A stretch of 64,000 bases of DNA from Marinihelvus sp963695135 (GCA_963695135.1 CAVOGA010000003.1:620001-684000), one strand, 5' to 3'. Shown: positions 30,055 to 39,037, counted from the first letter of the stretch. Notes: generated by a model from the letters alone, not told the origin. Program-made: numbers and translations.

Positions 30055-30731
30055 TTACGGCGCAGATCCTCCAGTACTTCCCCCGCCGCCAGCACTTCAC
30101 GTTCGTGGTCTGCATCGCGCCAGGGCTCCTCCAGGGCAGCCGTGTACCAGTCGATCATCGGCGGGAGCGCGAGCAGCCGCTCCACGTAGGCACTGGCGTG
30201 CTCCGGCAGATCCGGTCCGTAGGTCTGCGCCCGGAAGGCCAGCGGCGCAAACATGGCGTCGACCACGGTGAAACCGGCACCGGCCAGGAAGGGACCACCA
30301 AAGCGCTCCAGCCCCTCGCCCCAAAGCGCGGCCACCCGGCGCCACTCCTGAGCCAGCGCGGGCGTTGGCGCAAACAGCCGCACCCGTTGGCCGCAGCTCA
30401 TGCTGCACTCGCCGCGAATAGCAAAGAACCCCGAGTGCATCTCGGCGCTGGCGCTCCGCGCCCAGGCGCGTGCTGCAAAATCCCGGGGCCACGCGTCAGG
30501 GCACCGCTCGGCCAGGGTTTCCATGATGGCCAGGGAGTCCCACACCGTGTGCCCGTCGACCTCCAGGCAGGGAACCTTGCCGCTTGGCGAAAAGGCCAGG
30601 AATGCCGCCTGCGGGCCACTGCCTTCGAAAGGCACCAGCACCTCCTCAAACGGCAACTGCAACATCTGCATCAGCACCCAGGGCCGCAGGGACCAGGAAG
30701 AATAATTCTTGTTGGCGATATATAACTTCAC
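30051..30731 (-). CDS. Glutathione S-transferase
   Basis: A 226-residue cytosolic GST. The N-terminal thioredoxin-like domain has KNYSSWSLRPWVLM, the Ser/Tyr region that activates glutathione, and the conserved cis-proline SGKVPCLEVDG, then DSLAIMETLAE. The C-terminal helical domain includes FTVVDAMFAPLAFR, the N-capping box. The start is GTG. Substrate is unknown. A second, distinct GST and a GFA protein lie within 1 kb. Confidence 0.9.
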   Translation of the reverse strand: MKLYIANKNYSSWSLRPWVLMQMLQLPFEEVLVPFEGSGPQAAFLAFSPSGKVPCLEVDGHTVWDSLAIMETLAERCPDAWPRDFAARAWARSASAEMHSGFFAIRGECSMSCGQRVRLFAPTPALAQEWRRVAALWGEGLERFGGPFLAGAGFTVVDAMFAPLAFRAQTYGPDLPEHASAYVERLLALPPMIDWYTAALEEPWRDADHEREVLAAGEVLEDLRRN

Positions 30732-30776
30732 CGCGGCGCGCTCAGAACGGCCCGGACGTCATTGCTGCGTGGCCGC

Positions 30777-31187
30777 TCACCCGGGATATTCCTCGAATTC
30801 GGCGATGTCGCGCCGGTCGCAGGACCAGGCTGCCCTGGAGCCGGTAAAGATCCGCGCCTGCGGAGCGATGGGGGGCTCCTCATCCAGGGATCCTGCAGGA
30901 ATCATGACCACGCCGGCTGCCTCGATATAGCGCGGCATCCGCGACCCGCAATACGGACAGAAGGTATTGGTGAAGCGCTCGGCCTCCGGCACCTTGTACG
31001 TGACCAGGTTCTGCGGATCCGTGTCCCACTCAAGCGTTCCCTTCAGGAACAGGTTGGAAGCATGCCCGGTGCCCGTGACCTTGCGGCAGCGTTGGCAGTG
31101 GCAGTGATAGAACCGCTTCGCCTCGCCTTTCGCCGTATACCGAAATGTCCCGCACAGGCAGCTGCCTTTCAGGCTGATGTCGCTCAT
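30777..31187 (-). CDS. GFA/CENP-V family zinc protein
   Basis: A 136-residue protein with the glutathione-dependent formaldehyde-activating fold: GSCLCGTFRY, YHCHCQRCRK and FCPYCGSRM supply the zinc-binding cysteines. The family is named for Paracoccus Gfa, but many members have other roles, so formaldehyde chemistry is not assured. It lies upstream of the leftward GST gene with 45 bases between, and could share its transcript; it is divergent from the second GST gene. Confidence 0.88.
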   Translation of the reverse strand: MSDISLKGSCLCGTFRYTAKGEAKRFYHCHCQRCRKVTGTGHASNLFLKGTLEWDTDPQNLVTYKVPEAERFTNTFCPYCGSRMPRYIEAAGVVMIPAGSLDEEPPIAPQARIFTGSRAAWSCDRRDIAEFEEYPG

Positions 31188-31318
31188 GAGTTGGCTCTCC
31201 AGGTGGCCTTGAAGGGCGGATCATCTCACAAATGACCCGGCCGGCAACGGCCGCGGGAGTTGCTCCTATACTTGTCATGATCCATTTCCGGACCGGCACC
31301 TGCACCAGGAGACGCCCG

Positions 31319-31930
31319 ATGATTACCCTTTACTGGTTTCCCAGAACCCGCGCGACCAGGACCCTGTGGCTGCTGGAAGAACTGGGCGAGCCGTTCGAGA
31401 TGCAAATGATCGACCTGCGCAGTGAGTCCTCGCGGGCGGATCCCGGCTTCCGGGCGGCCAGTCCGATGGGCAAGGTGCCGGCGATCCGGGACGGGGAAGC
31501 CGCCATGGCGGAATCAGCGGCCATCGCCATTTACCTGGCCGACCGCTACCCGGCTGCCGGCCTGGCCCCGGCGATTGATGCCCCGGACCGGGGCAAATAC
31601 CTGTACTGGACCAGCTACACGCCGGCCGTGATTGAGCCGGCGATGATGGAGCGCTTCAACCAGTGGAAGGTCAATCCCCAGTCGTCCGGCTGGGGAAACT
31701 TCGACCTCATGATTGCGACCCTGGAAAAAGGCCTTGCCGAGGGCCCGTGGATTCTCGGCGACCGCTTCAGCGCGGCCGACACCCTGCTTGGCTCATCCGT
31801 AAACTTCATCAAGCTGTTCGGCATCATGCCGGAATCCCCGGTTCTGGAGGCGTACCTGGAGCGCTGCCTGGCGCGCCCGGCGTTCCAGTCGGCAATTAAC
31901 CGGACGGCTGACGCACCGGACGACGACTGA
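31319..31930 (+). CDS. Glutathione S-transferase (second, distinct)
   Basis: A 203-residue GST that begins MITLYWFPRTRATRTLWLLEE, a beta/theta-like N-terminus, with the cis-proline block PMGKVPAIRDG and the AESAAIAIYLADRYP glutathione gamma-glutamyl contact. The C-terminal domain has ILGDRFSAADTLLGSS. The ATG follows a caccaggaga ribosome-binding site. It shares little with the other GST in the window, so the two are not recent duplicates. Confidence 0.9.
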   Translation: MITLYWFPRTRATRTLWLLEELGEPFEMQMIDLRSESSRADPGFRAASPMGKVPAIRDGEAAMAESAAIAIYLADRYPAAGLAPAIDAPDRGKYLYWTSYTPAVIEPAMMERFNQWKVNPQSSGWGNFDLMIATLEKGLAEGPWILGDRFSAADTLLGSSVNFIKLFGIMPESPVLEAYLERCLARPAFQSAINRTADAPDDD

Positions 31931-31951
31931 AGGCTTCGACCGGCGCAGTGC

Positions 31952-32461
31952 CTAGCCGGCCAACAGCCTGGGCGTCTGGTAGGCGACCAGCCGGCCCGGC
32001 GTGCTGTCCACCAAGCCCCATGACACCATGGGAAAATCGATGATTGCGATTGCACAGGTCGGCAGGTTATCCAACGGCTCCCCGGTTAATTCCCGGAACA
32101 ACCCGGTCATCACCGGGTTGTGTCCAACCAGCATGAGCCGGTCAACCGCGTCGTCGCTTCTTTCAATCGCCGCCAGCATGCCGCGCATGCCCCTGAAATA
32201 GATATCCGGGTCGATCCCGATATCTTCCGGGTCCATGCCGAGCGCGGCGGCCAGGATCTTCGCCGTGCTGTGCGCGCGCCGGGCGGGGCTGGACACGATC
32301 TGCTGGGGTTGCAGCGGCTGCTCCGCCAGCCATTCCCCCATCAGGGGGGCATCATGCCGGCCCCGCTCGTTCAGCGGCCGCGCCTCGTCACTCAGCGTCG
32401 GGTCGTCCCATGAGGACTTGGCGTGCCGGACGAGAAAGAGGGTTTTTTGTGCCTGTGTCAT
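31952..32461 (-). CDS. sixA: Phosphohistidine phosphatase SixA-like
   Basis: A 169-residue histidine phosphatase. The catalytic RHA triad is in TLFLVRHAKSSWDD; ERGRHDAPLMGEWL and the second histidine in LMLVGHNPVMTG complete the site. SixA removes phosphate from histidine phosphotransfer domains; in E. coli it acts on the nitrogen PTS (NPr), so a link with the PTS genes at the left of the window is possible but inferred. It is convergent with the upstream GST. Confidence 0.87.
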   Translation of the reverse strand: MTQAQKTLFLVRHAKSSWDDPTLSDEARPLNERGRHDAPLMGEWLAEQPLQPQQIVSSPARRAHSTAKILAAALGMDPEDIGIDPDIYFRGMRGMLAAIERSDDAVDRLMLVGHNPVMTGLFRELTGEPLDNLPTCAIAIIDFPMVSWGLVDSTPGRLVAYQTPRLLAG

Positions 32462-32604
32462 GAGCTTGATCCGATCGCCCGCGGGAGCATCGAGTATAGG
32501 CGGAGCCGGCTATTTTTCCCCGCGCCGTGTTCCCTTGACCCCGGTCAACACGGGCACCCTGCCGCGTTCGCTACAGTGCTGTTGCACAACGCGGAGTCGC
32601 TTAC

Positions 32605-33993
32605 ATGCATCATGTTTACCTGCTTCACCTGCTGATTATCTGGATCGCGGTCGGCCTGGCAGGGCGGATTGCCGACAAGACGCGGCTGACTCCCGTGCTC
32701 TGGTACCTGTTTGCCGGCGCCGTGCTGACCAACCTGGGCTGGTTGCCGATTGAGCCCCTGCCCTTTGTTGCCGGTGTGGCTGAGCTGGGCATCATTATCA
32801 TCATGTTCGCCCTGGGCTTCGAAGAGTCACTGGAGAATTTCCTCGGCGCGTTGAAGCGCAGTTGGGGGGTCGCCCTGTTCGGCGCCATCGCGCCCTTTTT
32901 TGCTGCTTATTACCTGGCGCTGTTTTTCTGGGGCAGTAACGCGGTTGCCCTGATGTGCGGCCTGGCAATGACCGCCACGGCGGTATCGCTCACCATGGTG
33001 TCGCTGCGGACCGAACGGCTGTCCCGCACCCGCGCGGCAACCGGCATCATGTCGGCGGCGGTGCTTGACGATATCGCGTCCCTGGCCCTGATCGCGGTGC
33101 TGGTGCCGGTCGCTACCGGCAATGCCATTGCCGGCCCGGCGGAACTGGCCTGGATCCTGGGCAAGGTGGTGATCTTTTTCGGTATCGTGGTGATCGTCAC
33201 CGCCTGGCTGTTCCCGCCGGATATCAAGACCGGCATTGTGCGGTTCATCCCCGGACTGCGGGACATCGGCATCAGCCATTTCCTGCAAATGCGCGCCGGC
33301 ACGCAGGCCACCCTGGTCATGCTGCTGGTCGCGGTATCCCTGGGGTTGCTGGGCGAGGTATTCGGTTTTCACCCGGCGGTTGGGGCCTATTTCGCCGGAC
33401 TGGCCCTGCGCGAGGAATACTTCGTGGCCAAGCGCCAGCCGGACCGGGCCCAGTACGACCGCGCCCGGCACATCATCGATGACATGGCGTTCAGCTGGGT
33501 CGGCCCGGTGTTCTTCGTTGTCCTGGGCGGATCCCTGGTGTTCGACTGGTCACTGGTCGCCTCGGTGATCGATGAGGCATTGCTGCTGTTCGCCGCGCTG
33601 TTCATCGCCCAGATCCTGTCCGCAGGGCTCGCAGCCCGCTATACGGGCCGGTTTGCCTGGCATGAAAGCGTCATGATCGGGGTGGGCATGCTGGGGCGGG
33701 CGGAACTGGCCTTCGTGGTCATGGGCATCGCCTATCTCCAGTACCCGATCCTCAGCGAGGCGGCCTTCTACACGCTGATGCTGACCGCGGCGCTGCTGAA
33801 CATCTCCGTGCCCCTGATGATTCGCTGGTGGAAGCCCTACTACGTCGGCCGCGTTCCCCTGCCGGGCTGGATGCAGCCCCCGGACGGTTTCCGTCCGGAT
33901 CCCGGCCTGGCCGATGAAGACCGGATCGATCCCGCAGGCGCCGACCCGGCGGCAGCCGGGCCTGAAGTGCGCAAGGAGGAGCCCGTCTCCTGA
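32605..33993 (+). CDS. CPA2-type cation/proton antiporter
   Basis: A 462-residue inner-membrane protein of the Kef/NhaS family with about 12 hydrophobic segments. Helix 5 and its neighbours carry AVLDDIASLALIAVLVP, with the paired aspartates used for proton/cation exchange. There is no C-terminal TrkA-N domain; instead about 50 residues rich in proline, acidic residues and glycine follow. Sodium or potassium specificity cannot be assigned. It is divergent from sixA. Confidence 0.87.
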   Translation: MHHVYLLHLLIIWIAVGLAGRIADKTRLTPVLWYLFAGAVLTNLGWLPIEPLPFVAGVAELGIIIIMFALGFEESLENFLGALKRSWGVALFGAIAPFFAAYYLALFFWGSNAVALMCGLAMTATAVSLTMVSLRTERLSRTRAATGIMSAAVLDDIASLALIAVLVPVATGNAIAGPAELAWILGKVVIFFGIVVIVTAWLFPPDIKTGIVRFIPGLRDIGISHFLQMRAGTQATLVMLLVAVSLGLLGEVFGFHPAVGAYFAGLALREEYFVAKRQPDRAQYDRARHIIDDMAFSWVGPVFFVVLGGSLVFDWSLVASVIDEALLLFAALFIAQILSAGLAARYTGRFAWHESVMIGVGMLGRAELAFVVMGIAYLQYPILSEAAFYTLMLTAALLNISVPLMIRWWKPYYVGRVPLPGWMQPPDGFRPDPGLADEDRIDPAGADPAAAGPEVRKEEPVS

Positions 33994-34029
33994 CCTGGTC
34001 CGCTGCGCAAACCTGCGTGGTGGCTGGTG

Positions 34030-34074
34030 CCCGGCGCCCGGTAGCAGGGTGTGCTTGGGACGGCCGGGTTTTTT
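34030..34074 (+). terminator. Possible intrinsic terminator after the antiporter
   Basis: A 6-bp stem (cccggc 34030-34035, gccggg 34063-34068) with a 27-base loop is followed directly by six T bases. The loop is long, so the call is weak; its position between two separate rightward genes supports it. Confidence 0.3.
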
Positions 34075-34136
34075 CGGTACCCTGTCGCGCCTGAACCACC
34101 CGCAGCCCGTACCGTCGCCGACCAGGATCCGCTTTC

Positions 34137-35093
34137 ATGACCAGTAAACTCGACCAGCTCAAGACCATGACCGTGGTGGTCGCCGACACCGGTGACATCG
34201 AGGCCATCCGGCGTTTCGAACCGGAAGACGCAACCACGAACCCCTCCCTGTTGCTGAAAGCGGCGGCCCTGCCGCATTACCGCTCACTGGTCCTGGCAGC
34301 CCGCGACTGGGCGCACGCCCGGGGTGGGAGCAGCGCCGAGCAGTTAGCCAACTGCTCGGACAGGCTCGCAGTGGACATCGGCTGTGAAATCACCCGCATC
34401 GTGCCGGGGCGCATTTCCACCGAGGTCGACGCCCGCCTGTCTTTTGACGAGCAGGGCACGATCGATCGCGCCCGGCGACTCATTGACCTCTACGAGTCGG
34501 CCGGCGTAGGCCGTGACCGGGTACTGATCAAGACCGCCTCGACCTGGGAGGGCATTCGCGCCGCTGAGCGGCTCGAACGGGAAGACATCAATTGCAACCT
34601 CACCCTGCTGTTCGGGTTCGGCCAGGCGGCCGCCTGCGCGGATGCCGGTGTGACGCTGATCTCGCCCTTCGTGGGCCGCATCCTTGACTGGCACAAGGCC
34701 AACACGGACCTGGTCGTGAATCAGCCCGGGGACGACCCCGGTGTGCAGTCCGTTACCCGGATTTACGACTACTACAAGTCCAACGATTACCGCACCATCG
34801 TCATGGGGGCGAGCTTCCGTAATACGGGGGAAATCGAGGCGCTGGCCGGCTGCGACCGCCTGACCATCAGCCCGGAACTCCTCGAGGCCCTGGCCGCTGA
34901 CGAAGCGCCCCTGCCCCGCCGGCTTGCACCGGACGGCGCGCGAAGCGATGACCGGAACCCGGCCGGCAACGAGGCGGCCTTCCGCTTCGACCTGAACGAG
35001 GACCGCATGGCCACCGAGAAACTGGCGGAGGGCATCCGGAATTTCGTGGCAGACCAGCGGCGCCTCGAGGCGTTGCTTAAATCTTTTGCATAA
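34137..35093 (+). CDS. tal: Transaldolase
   Basis: A 318-residue class I aldolase of the pentose phosphate pathway, TalB type. The signature DATTNPSLLLKAA marks the N-terminus and the Schiff-base lysine is in RVLIKTASTWEG. NLTLLFGFGQAAAC and TLISPFVGRILDWHK follow. The gene overlaps the next by eight bases. Length and motifs are normal. Confidence 0.95.
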   Translation: MTSKLDQLKTMTVVVADTGDIEAIRRFEPEDATTNPSLLLKAAALPHYRSLVLAARDWAHARGGSSAEQLANCSDRLAVDIGCEITRIVPGRISTEVDARLSFDEQGTIDRARRLIDLYESAGVGRDRVLIKTASTWEGIRAAERLEREDINCNLTLLFGFGQAAACADAGVTLISPFVGRILDWHKANTDLVVNQPGDDPGVQSVTRIYDYYKSNDYRTIVMGASFRNTGEIEALAGCDRLTISPELLEALAADEAPLPRRLAPDGARSDDRNPAGNEAAFRFDLNEDRMATEKLAEGIRNFVADQRRLEALLKSFA

Positions 35094-35700
35094 CGCGATC
35101 TGGCAAACCCGTTTCGCCCGCTTTGCCCGCCGGCTGCACAAGTGGGTAGGCTTTTCGCTGGCCCTGGCCATGACCGTGCTGGCGGTCACCGGCGCCTTTG
35201 TCGCCTGGAAAAAACAGCTGGAATACCTGCAGCCGGCGACCCGCACGGGTACGGAACTTGACCTGGCCCGCATCCTGCCACCGGCAGAGATTGCACGGCG
35301 GGTCCTCGCGCTGGATTTACCCGGGGCGCAGAGCATCGAGGAGATCAACAGGATCGAATTGCGCCCGTCCAAAGGCATCTACAAGGTCCGGCTCGAAGCC
35401 ACCGGCGCCTGGCGTTCCCCGCGGGAGCTGCAATTCGATGCAGGCAGCGGCGCGCTGCTCAACGAGGGCTTGCGCGGTGACCAGCTGTGGATGGACCTGC
35501 ACTCTTTCGCCGTCTTTGGTGAGGCGACCAAGCTGATTGTCATGAGTCTCGCCGGCCTCAGCCTGCTCTGGCTGAGCCTCTCGGGACTGTACCTGTTCGC
35601 CTTTCCGCCCTGGTTTCGGGCCAGGAAGCGGCGTGCGCTGGCACAGGATGGGAACCACGGTCGGGACCAGGGTCAGGACCTGGACCCGGCAGAATCCTGA
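35086..35700 (+). CDS. PepSY-associated transmembrane protein
   Basis: A 204-residue membrane protein that begins from TTG at 35086, overlapping the tal stop. The first helix has RLHKWVGFSLALAMTVLAVTG, the typical Lx HxxxG pattern of PepSY-TM proteins. A periplasmic PepSY-like stretch (about 60-130) follows, then a second helix (KLIVMSLAGLSLLWLSLSGLYLF) with the LHSFAVFGE histidine just before it. The protein is short for the family. Such proteins often work in iron or copper handling, but nothing nearby fixes the role. The start is uncertain. Confidence 0.75.
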   Translation: MHNAIWQTRFARFARRLHKWVGFSLALAMTVLAVTGAFVAWKKQLEYLQPATRTGTELDLARILPPAEIARRVLALDLPGAQSIEEINRIELRPSKGIYKVRLEATGAWRSPRELQFDAGSGALLNEGLRGDQLWMDLHSFAVFGEATKLIVMSLAGLSLLWLSLSGLYLFAFPPWFRARKRRALAQDGNHGRDQGQDLDPAES

Positions 35701-35798
35701 CCGGCCCGCCCGCGGGCCGCAGGCGCCGTTGGCAAGTCGCCGCTCGCTGGGACACAATGCACAACATTCCAACCGCACACCCGCAGGGGGTAACCGCA

Positions 35799-36236
35799 AT
35801 GAAACGGATGATTCTTGCCGTGACTTTCGCAGCAATGCTGCCAGGAGCCGCCCTCATGGCGGATGATGAGCCGGATTTCGAGTTTGGCGAGTGGGAGACC
35901 ACGAGCACCATGAGCATGGAGGCGGCGCAGTTAAACGTACCGCCCCGCACGACCACCTCCGTGGACTGCGTAACCCGGGAAGACTTTGATCAAGGCCGCG
36001 CCTTCATCCAGGACATGGAGGACTGCTCCATTATCTCCGAAGACACCCGCAGCGACGGAGCCGACTACAGCATGGTCTGCAGCCAGCCGGATGTGGGCGA
36101 GATGACGGTGGACATGTCCATGCAGTACATGGGCGACACCATGAGCGGTGAAATCGTCAGCAGGATGGACAGCCCCATGGGCCCCATGACCATGCGGATT
36201 CAGCTTGCAGGCAGGCGCCTCGGTAATTGTGAGTAA
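35799..36236 (+). CDS. DUF3617-family periplasmic protein
   Basis: A 145-residue secreted protein with a signal peptide (MKRMILAVTFAAMLPGAALMA) and the DUF3617 pattern: FEFGEWETTSTMSM near the start, VDCVTREDF, a DCSI cysteine and a methionine-rich core (MTVDMSMQYMGDTMSG). The function is unknown. The ATG follows aggggg. Transcribed toward the LysR gene. Confidence 0.8.
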   Translation: MKRMILAVTFAAMLPGAALMADDEPDFEFGEWETTSTMSMEAAQLNVPPRTTTSVDCVTREDFDQGRAFIQDMEDCSIISEDTRSDGADYSMVCSQPDVGEMTVDMSMQYMGDTMSGEIVSRMDSPMGPMTMRIQLAGRRLGNCE

Positions 36237-36260
36237 ACCGGCCGTCTGCCGCCCGGCCCG

Positions 36261-37223
36261 CTAAAGCTCGAGCGCCTTTTGCACCTGGCGCTCGAGGTTT
36301 TCCATCGGCAGCACATCCGGCCCGCGTTTCAGAACGAACTCCAGGAAGCGGTCCGCGACGGGCGAGAGGTTCTTGGCGGCGGGATAGGCCACATACCAGT
36401 CGGACAGGATCGGAAAGCCTTCCACGCGCAGCTGAACCAGGTCATGACCCACCGCGTCCGCCAGCACGTAGGCGGACAGGACCGTGATGCCCATGTTCTC
36501 CACCACCGCGTATTTGATCGCCTCGTTGCTCTCGATGGTCATGGCCTTACCGATGCGCTGGCCGCGCGCATCAAGGTGCCTGCGTATCGCGTTGTAGGTG
36601 CCTGAACCTTCCTCGCGGAGGATAAATTTTTCCCCGGCCAGGTCTTCCCAGCGCAAGCCGGAGCGACCCGCCAGCGGGTGCCGGCTCGAGGCGATCACGG
36701 CCAGCGGATTGGGCAGAAACCGGTGCGCGGTGATGTCCAGGTCATCGGGCAGGTCGTTGAAGATATACAAGTCATCACGGTTGTCTTCGAGCCGCTTGAT
36801 CACCTGCGCCCGGTTGCCGACGCTGAAGGTCACATCAACCTCCGGGTATTCGCGGCAAAAGGGGCCGAGGATGCGCGGCAGAAAGTACTTCGCCGTGGTC
36901 ACCACGGAAATGCTCAGGCGCCCGGCGGTCAGACCCTTCAGGGCGCTCAGGCGCTCATCCAGCCGCCGGATAGCGGCAAACACCTCGCCGGCGCTGTTGA
37001 CCACCGCGCGGCCCGCTTCCGTAAGGTGCAGGCGCTTGCCGATGACCTCGTGCAGCGGCATGCCAACCGCCTCACTCAGCTTGCGGACCTGCAGGGAGAC
37101 CGCCGAATGACTGAGGTGCAGGGCCTCCGCGGCGCCGGTAATGCTGCCGTGTTCGGCGACGGCCAGGAGAATTTCCAGCTGGCGGAGCGTGCTGCGGCGG
37201 CTCAGGGACTGGGGACTGATCAT
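36261..37223 (-). CDS. LysR-family regulator, CbbR-like
   Basis: A 320-residue LysR activator. The winged helix-turn-helix (TLRQLEILLAVAEHGSITG and LHLSHSAVSLQVRKL) is followed by a periplasmic-binding-fold sensor domain. The N-terminus resembles CbbR, the Calvin-cycle regulator, but no RuBisCO genes are in view. It is transcribed away from the cupin gene across a 129-base AT-rich gap, the usual arrangement in which a LysR protein controls its neighbour; the cupin and decarboxylase genes are therefore its likely targets. The inducer is not known. Confidence 0.88.
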   Translation of the reverse strand: MISPQSLSRRSTLRQLEILLAVAEHGSITGAAEALHLSHSAVSLQVRKLSEAVGMPLHEVIGKRLHLTEAGRAVVNSAGEVFAAIRRLDERLSALKGLTAGRLSISVVTTAKYFLPRILGPFCREYPEVDVTFSVGNRAQVIKRLEDNRDDLYIFNDLPDDLDITAHRFLPNPLAVIASSRHPLAGRSGLRWEDLAGEKFILREEGSGTYNAIRRHLDARGQRIGKAMTIESNEAIKYAVVENMGITVLSAYVLADAVGHDLVQLRVEGFPILSDWYVAYPAAKNLSPVADRFLEFVLKRGPDVLPMENLERQVQKALEL

Positions 37224-37256
37224 CGTTGTTCTGCCGGTCGTAGGATAGAAAATATG

Positions 37257-37271
37257 TTTATAAATACTAAA
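37257..37271. promoter_or_regulatory. Candidate LysR operator
   Basis: TTTATAAATACTAAA is an imperfect dyad (TTTA-N7-TAAA) holding the T-N11-A pattern of LysR boxes. It lies 34 bases upstream of the LysR gene in the divergent gap. A tandem heptamer (ttattaa twice, 37286-37299) lies between it and the cupin gene. The gap is strikingly AT-rich in a GC-rich region. Confidence 0.35.
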
Positions 37272-37352
37272 CTATATTGTCGTTATTATTAATTATTAAT
37301 CGCTGATGCGGCGACGTATCCTTGAGCGCTAATCTGATTGAAGGTGAAATCC

Positions 37353-38249
37353 ATGCGACCCCACGTAGAACTGATCGATGAGAAAGACCTGCTCTGGCAT
37401 GTCGCCGAATTGCCCCACGGCGAAGGCGAGGCCCGGCAGCAGAACCTGTGCTACGACGAGGAAAACGGGGCTGCGTCCCTGCGTGTGAATTTTGACACGG
37501 ACTGGCGGCGCGGCCCGGGCCTGCATGCGGCGCAGACCGAGTGGTTCGTGCTGGAGGGCACGGTCCGGTTTGGCGACCAGACACTCACCCGGGGCGGCTA
37601 CTGGTGCGCGCCGCAGGGGGTCGCCACCCCGGAAGTCCGCGCCGCCGCCGGCACCAGGGTCCTGCTGTTTCGCGAATTCGGCGATTGGGGCTTTACCCCC
37701 GGCGCCGGCAGCGACCCGGATGCGGAATTGCCCCTGGTGGTCAAGGACTCGGAGGCGATGGAGTGGTATGACGTCCAGGATCCGGAAAACGGCAGCCCCA
37801 TGGACTTCGAGCGCGGCGGCACCCCGGTCCCCGGCCTGTACATCAAGTTGCTTTACCGCGACCCGCGCACCGGCTTTTATACCCGCCTGATCAAGGCGAA
37901 GCCCGGCTGGCGCGAACACCCGCTGGCCCACCACCCGGTCTTCGAGGAAGCCTATTGCCTGGACGGAGAGTTTGATTACAACTTCGGCTTCATGACCGCC
38001 GGGCAGTACTTTTTCCGACCCGCCGGGGTTCGCCATGGCGACTTCACCGCCGGCGAGAAAGAGGGCTGCACCTGGATTCTGCGCTGCGATGGCGACCTGG
38101 TTGACTGGTACACGGACAACGCCCGCGTGGAAATGAAAGGCGACCCGGTGAACTGGGGCGAGGGCTATCCGAACACGGAACCGCCGGCCCACATCCAGCC
38201 CGTGCGGTCCAGAAGCGTGGGTCCCTGGAAAGACCCGGGCTACCAGTAA
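37353..38249 (+). CDS. Bicupin protein (DUF4437/ChrR-like cupin)
   Basis: A 298-residue protein with two cupin modules. The first (about 50-110) has LHAAQTEWFVLEGTVRFGD; the second (about 190-245) has HHPVFEEAYCLDGEFDYNFG and RPAGVRHGDF, with histidine and glutamate ligands for a metal. Cupins of this type include dioxygenases, isomerases and sensor domains, so the reaction is open. A longer start at TTG 37338 is possible. It is followed after 14 bases by the decarboxylase/isomerase relative, which suggests a two-gene catabolic unit under the divergent LysR protein. Confidence 0.78.
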   Translation: MRPHVELIDEKDLLWHVAELPHGEGEARQQNLCYDEENGAASLRVNFDTDWRRGPGLHAAQTEWFVLEGTVRFGDQTLTRGGYWCAPQGVATPEVRAAAGTRVLLFREFGDWGFTPGAGSDPDAELPLVVKDSEAMEWYDVQDPENGSPMDFERGGTPVPGLYIKLLYRDPRTGFYTRLIKAKPGWREHPLAHHPVFEEAYCLDGEFDYNFGFMTAGQYFFRPAGVRHGDFTAGEKEGCTWILRCDGDLVDWYTDNARVEMKGDPVNWGEGYPNTEPPAHIQPVRSRSVGPWKDPGYQ

Positions 38250-38263
38250 GGCCGGCCGGGACC

Positions 38264-39010
38264 ATGCCTGACGCCCTGGGCTGGCGCGCCAAGTTCGGCG
38301 TACTGGGTCCCTCCACCAACACCATCGTGCAGCCGGAGTTCGATGACCTCCGGGTGCCCGGCGTGACCAACCATTACAGTCGCATCGTCATCCAGAACGC
38401 CAATGCCGTCTCGGACGAGACCTTCATGGCCGGTACGCTGGAGATCAACGCGCACGTCATGGAAGCCGTCCACGGGGTGCTGACCTGCGCCCCGGATTAC
38501 CTGGTGATGGGCATGTCGGCGGTGACGTTTTACGGCGGCGCCGAGGGCGCCATGCGCTGGAAACGGCAAGTGGAAACCGAATCCGGGCTGGGCATCTCCA
38601 TCGGCTCCGAGTCGATCGCCGCGGCCTGCGAGGCCATCGGCGGGATCCGCCGGGTGGCGCTGCTGTCGCCCTATTTTCCCGTCGCCAACCGCGAGGTGAT
38701 CCGCTTCCTTGCCGACCACGGCATCGAAACGGTGCGTGATGACTGCCTGCGCTGCTCAAGCTGGACCGGTATTGCCGAGGTCCAGGAACCGCAGATCCGC
38801 AAAGCGATCAGCGCCCTGGACGGGGACGACGTGGACGCGATTCTCCAGGTAGGAACCAACCTGTGCATGCTGCGCCTGGCCGCCACGCTGGAAGCGGAAC
38901 TCGACAAGCCCGTCATTGCCATCAATGCAGCGACCTACTGGCACGCGCTGCGGCACAACAACATCGAAGACCGCAAGGAAGGCTTCGGCCGGCTGCTGGC
39001 CCGGCACTGA
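38264..39010 (+). CDS. Asp/Glu racemase-fold enzyme, arylmalonate decarboxylase/maleate isomerase type
   Basis: A 248-residue member of the maleate isomerase/arylmalonate decarboxylase branch. The N-terminal FGVLGPSTNTIVQPEF matches the carboxylate-binding segment. The second catalytic cysteine is present (VGTNLCMLRL, C201). At the first site, maleate isomerases have cysteine, but this protein reads VMGMSAVTFYGG with Met84 and Ser85, more like the decarboxylase, which uses one cysteine and a Ser/Thr oxyanion pocket. The reaction may be cofactor-free decarboxylation of a disubstituted malonate, or isomerisation with an altered site. The bicupin gene is its partner. It converges on the DUF2306 gene. 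Confidence 0.8.
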   Translation: MPDALGWRAKFGVLGPSTNTIVQPEFDDLRVPGVTNHYSRIVIQNANAVSDETFMAGTLEINAHVMEAVHGVLTCAPDYLVMGMSAVTFYGGAEGAMRWKRQVETESGLGISIGSESIAAACEAIGGIRRVALLSPYFPVANREVIRFLADHGIETVRDDCLRCSSWTGIAEVQEPQIRKAISALDGDDVDAILQVGTNLCMLRLAATLEAELDKPVIAINAATYWHALRHNNIEDRKEGFGRLLARH

Positions 39011-39037
39011 TTCGATGCGGCGAATGACGGACCGCCG

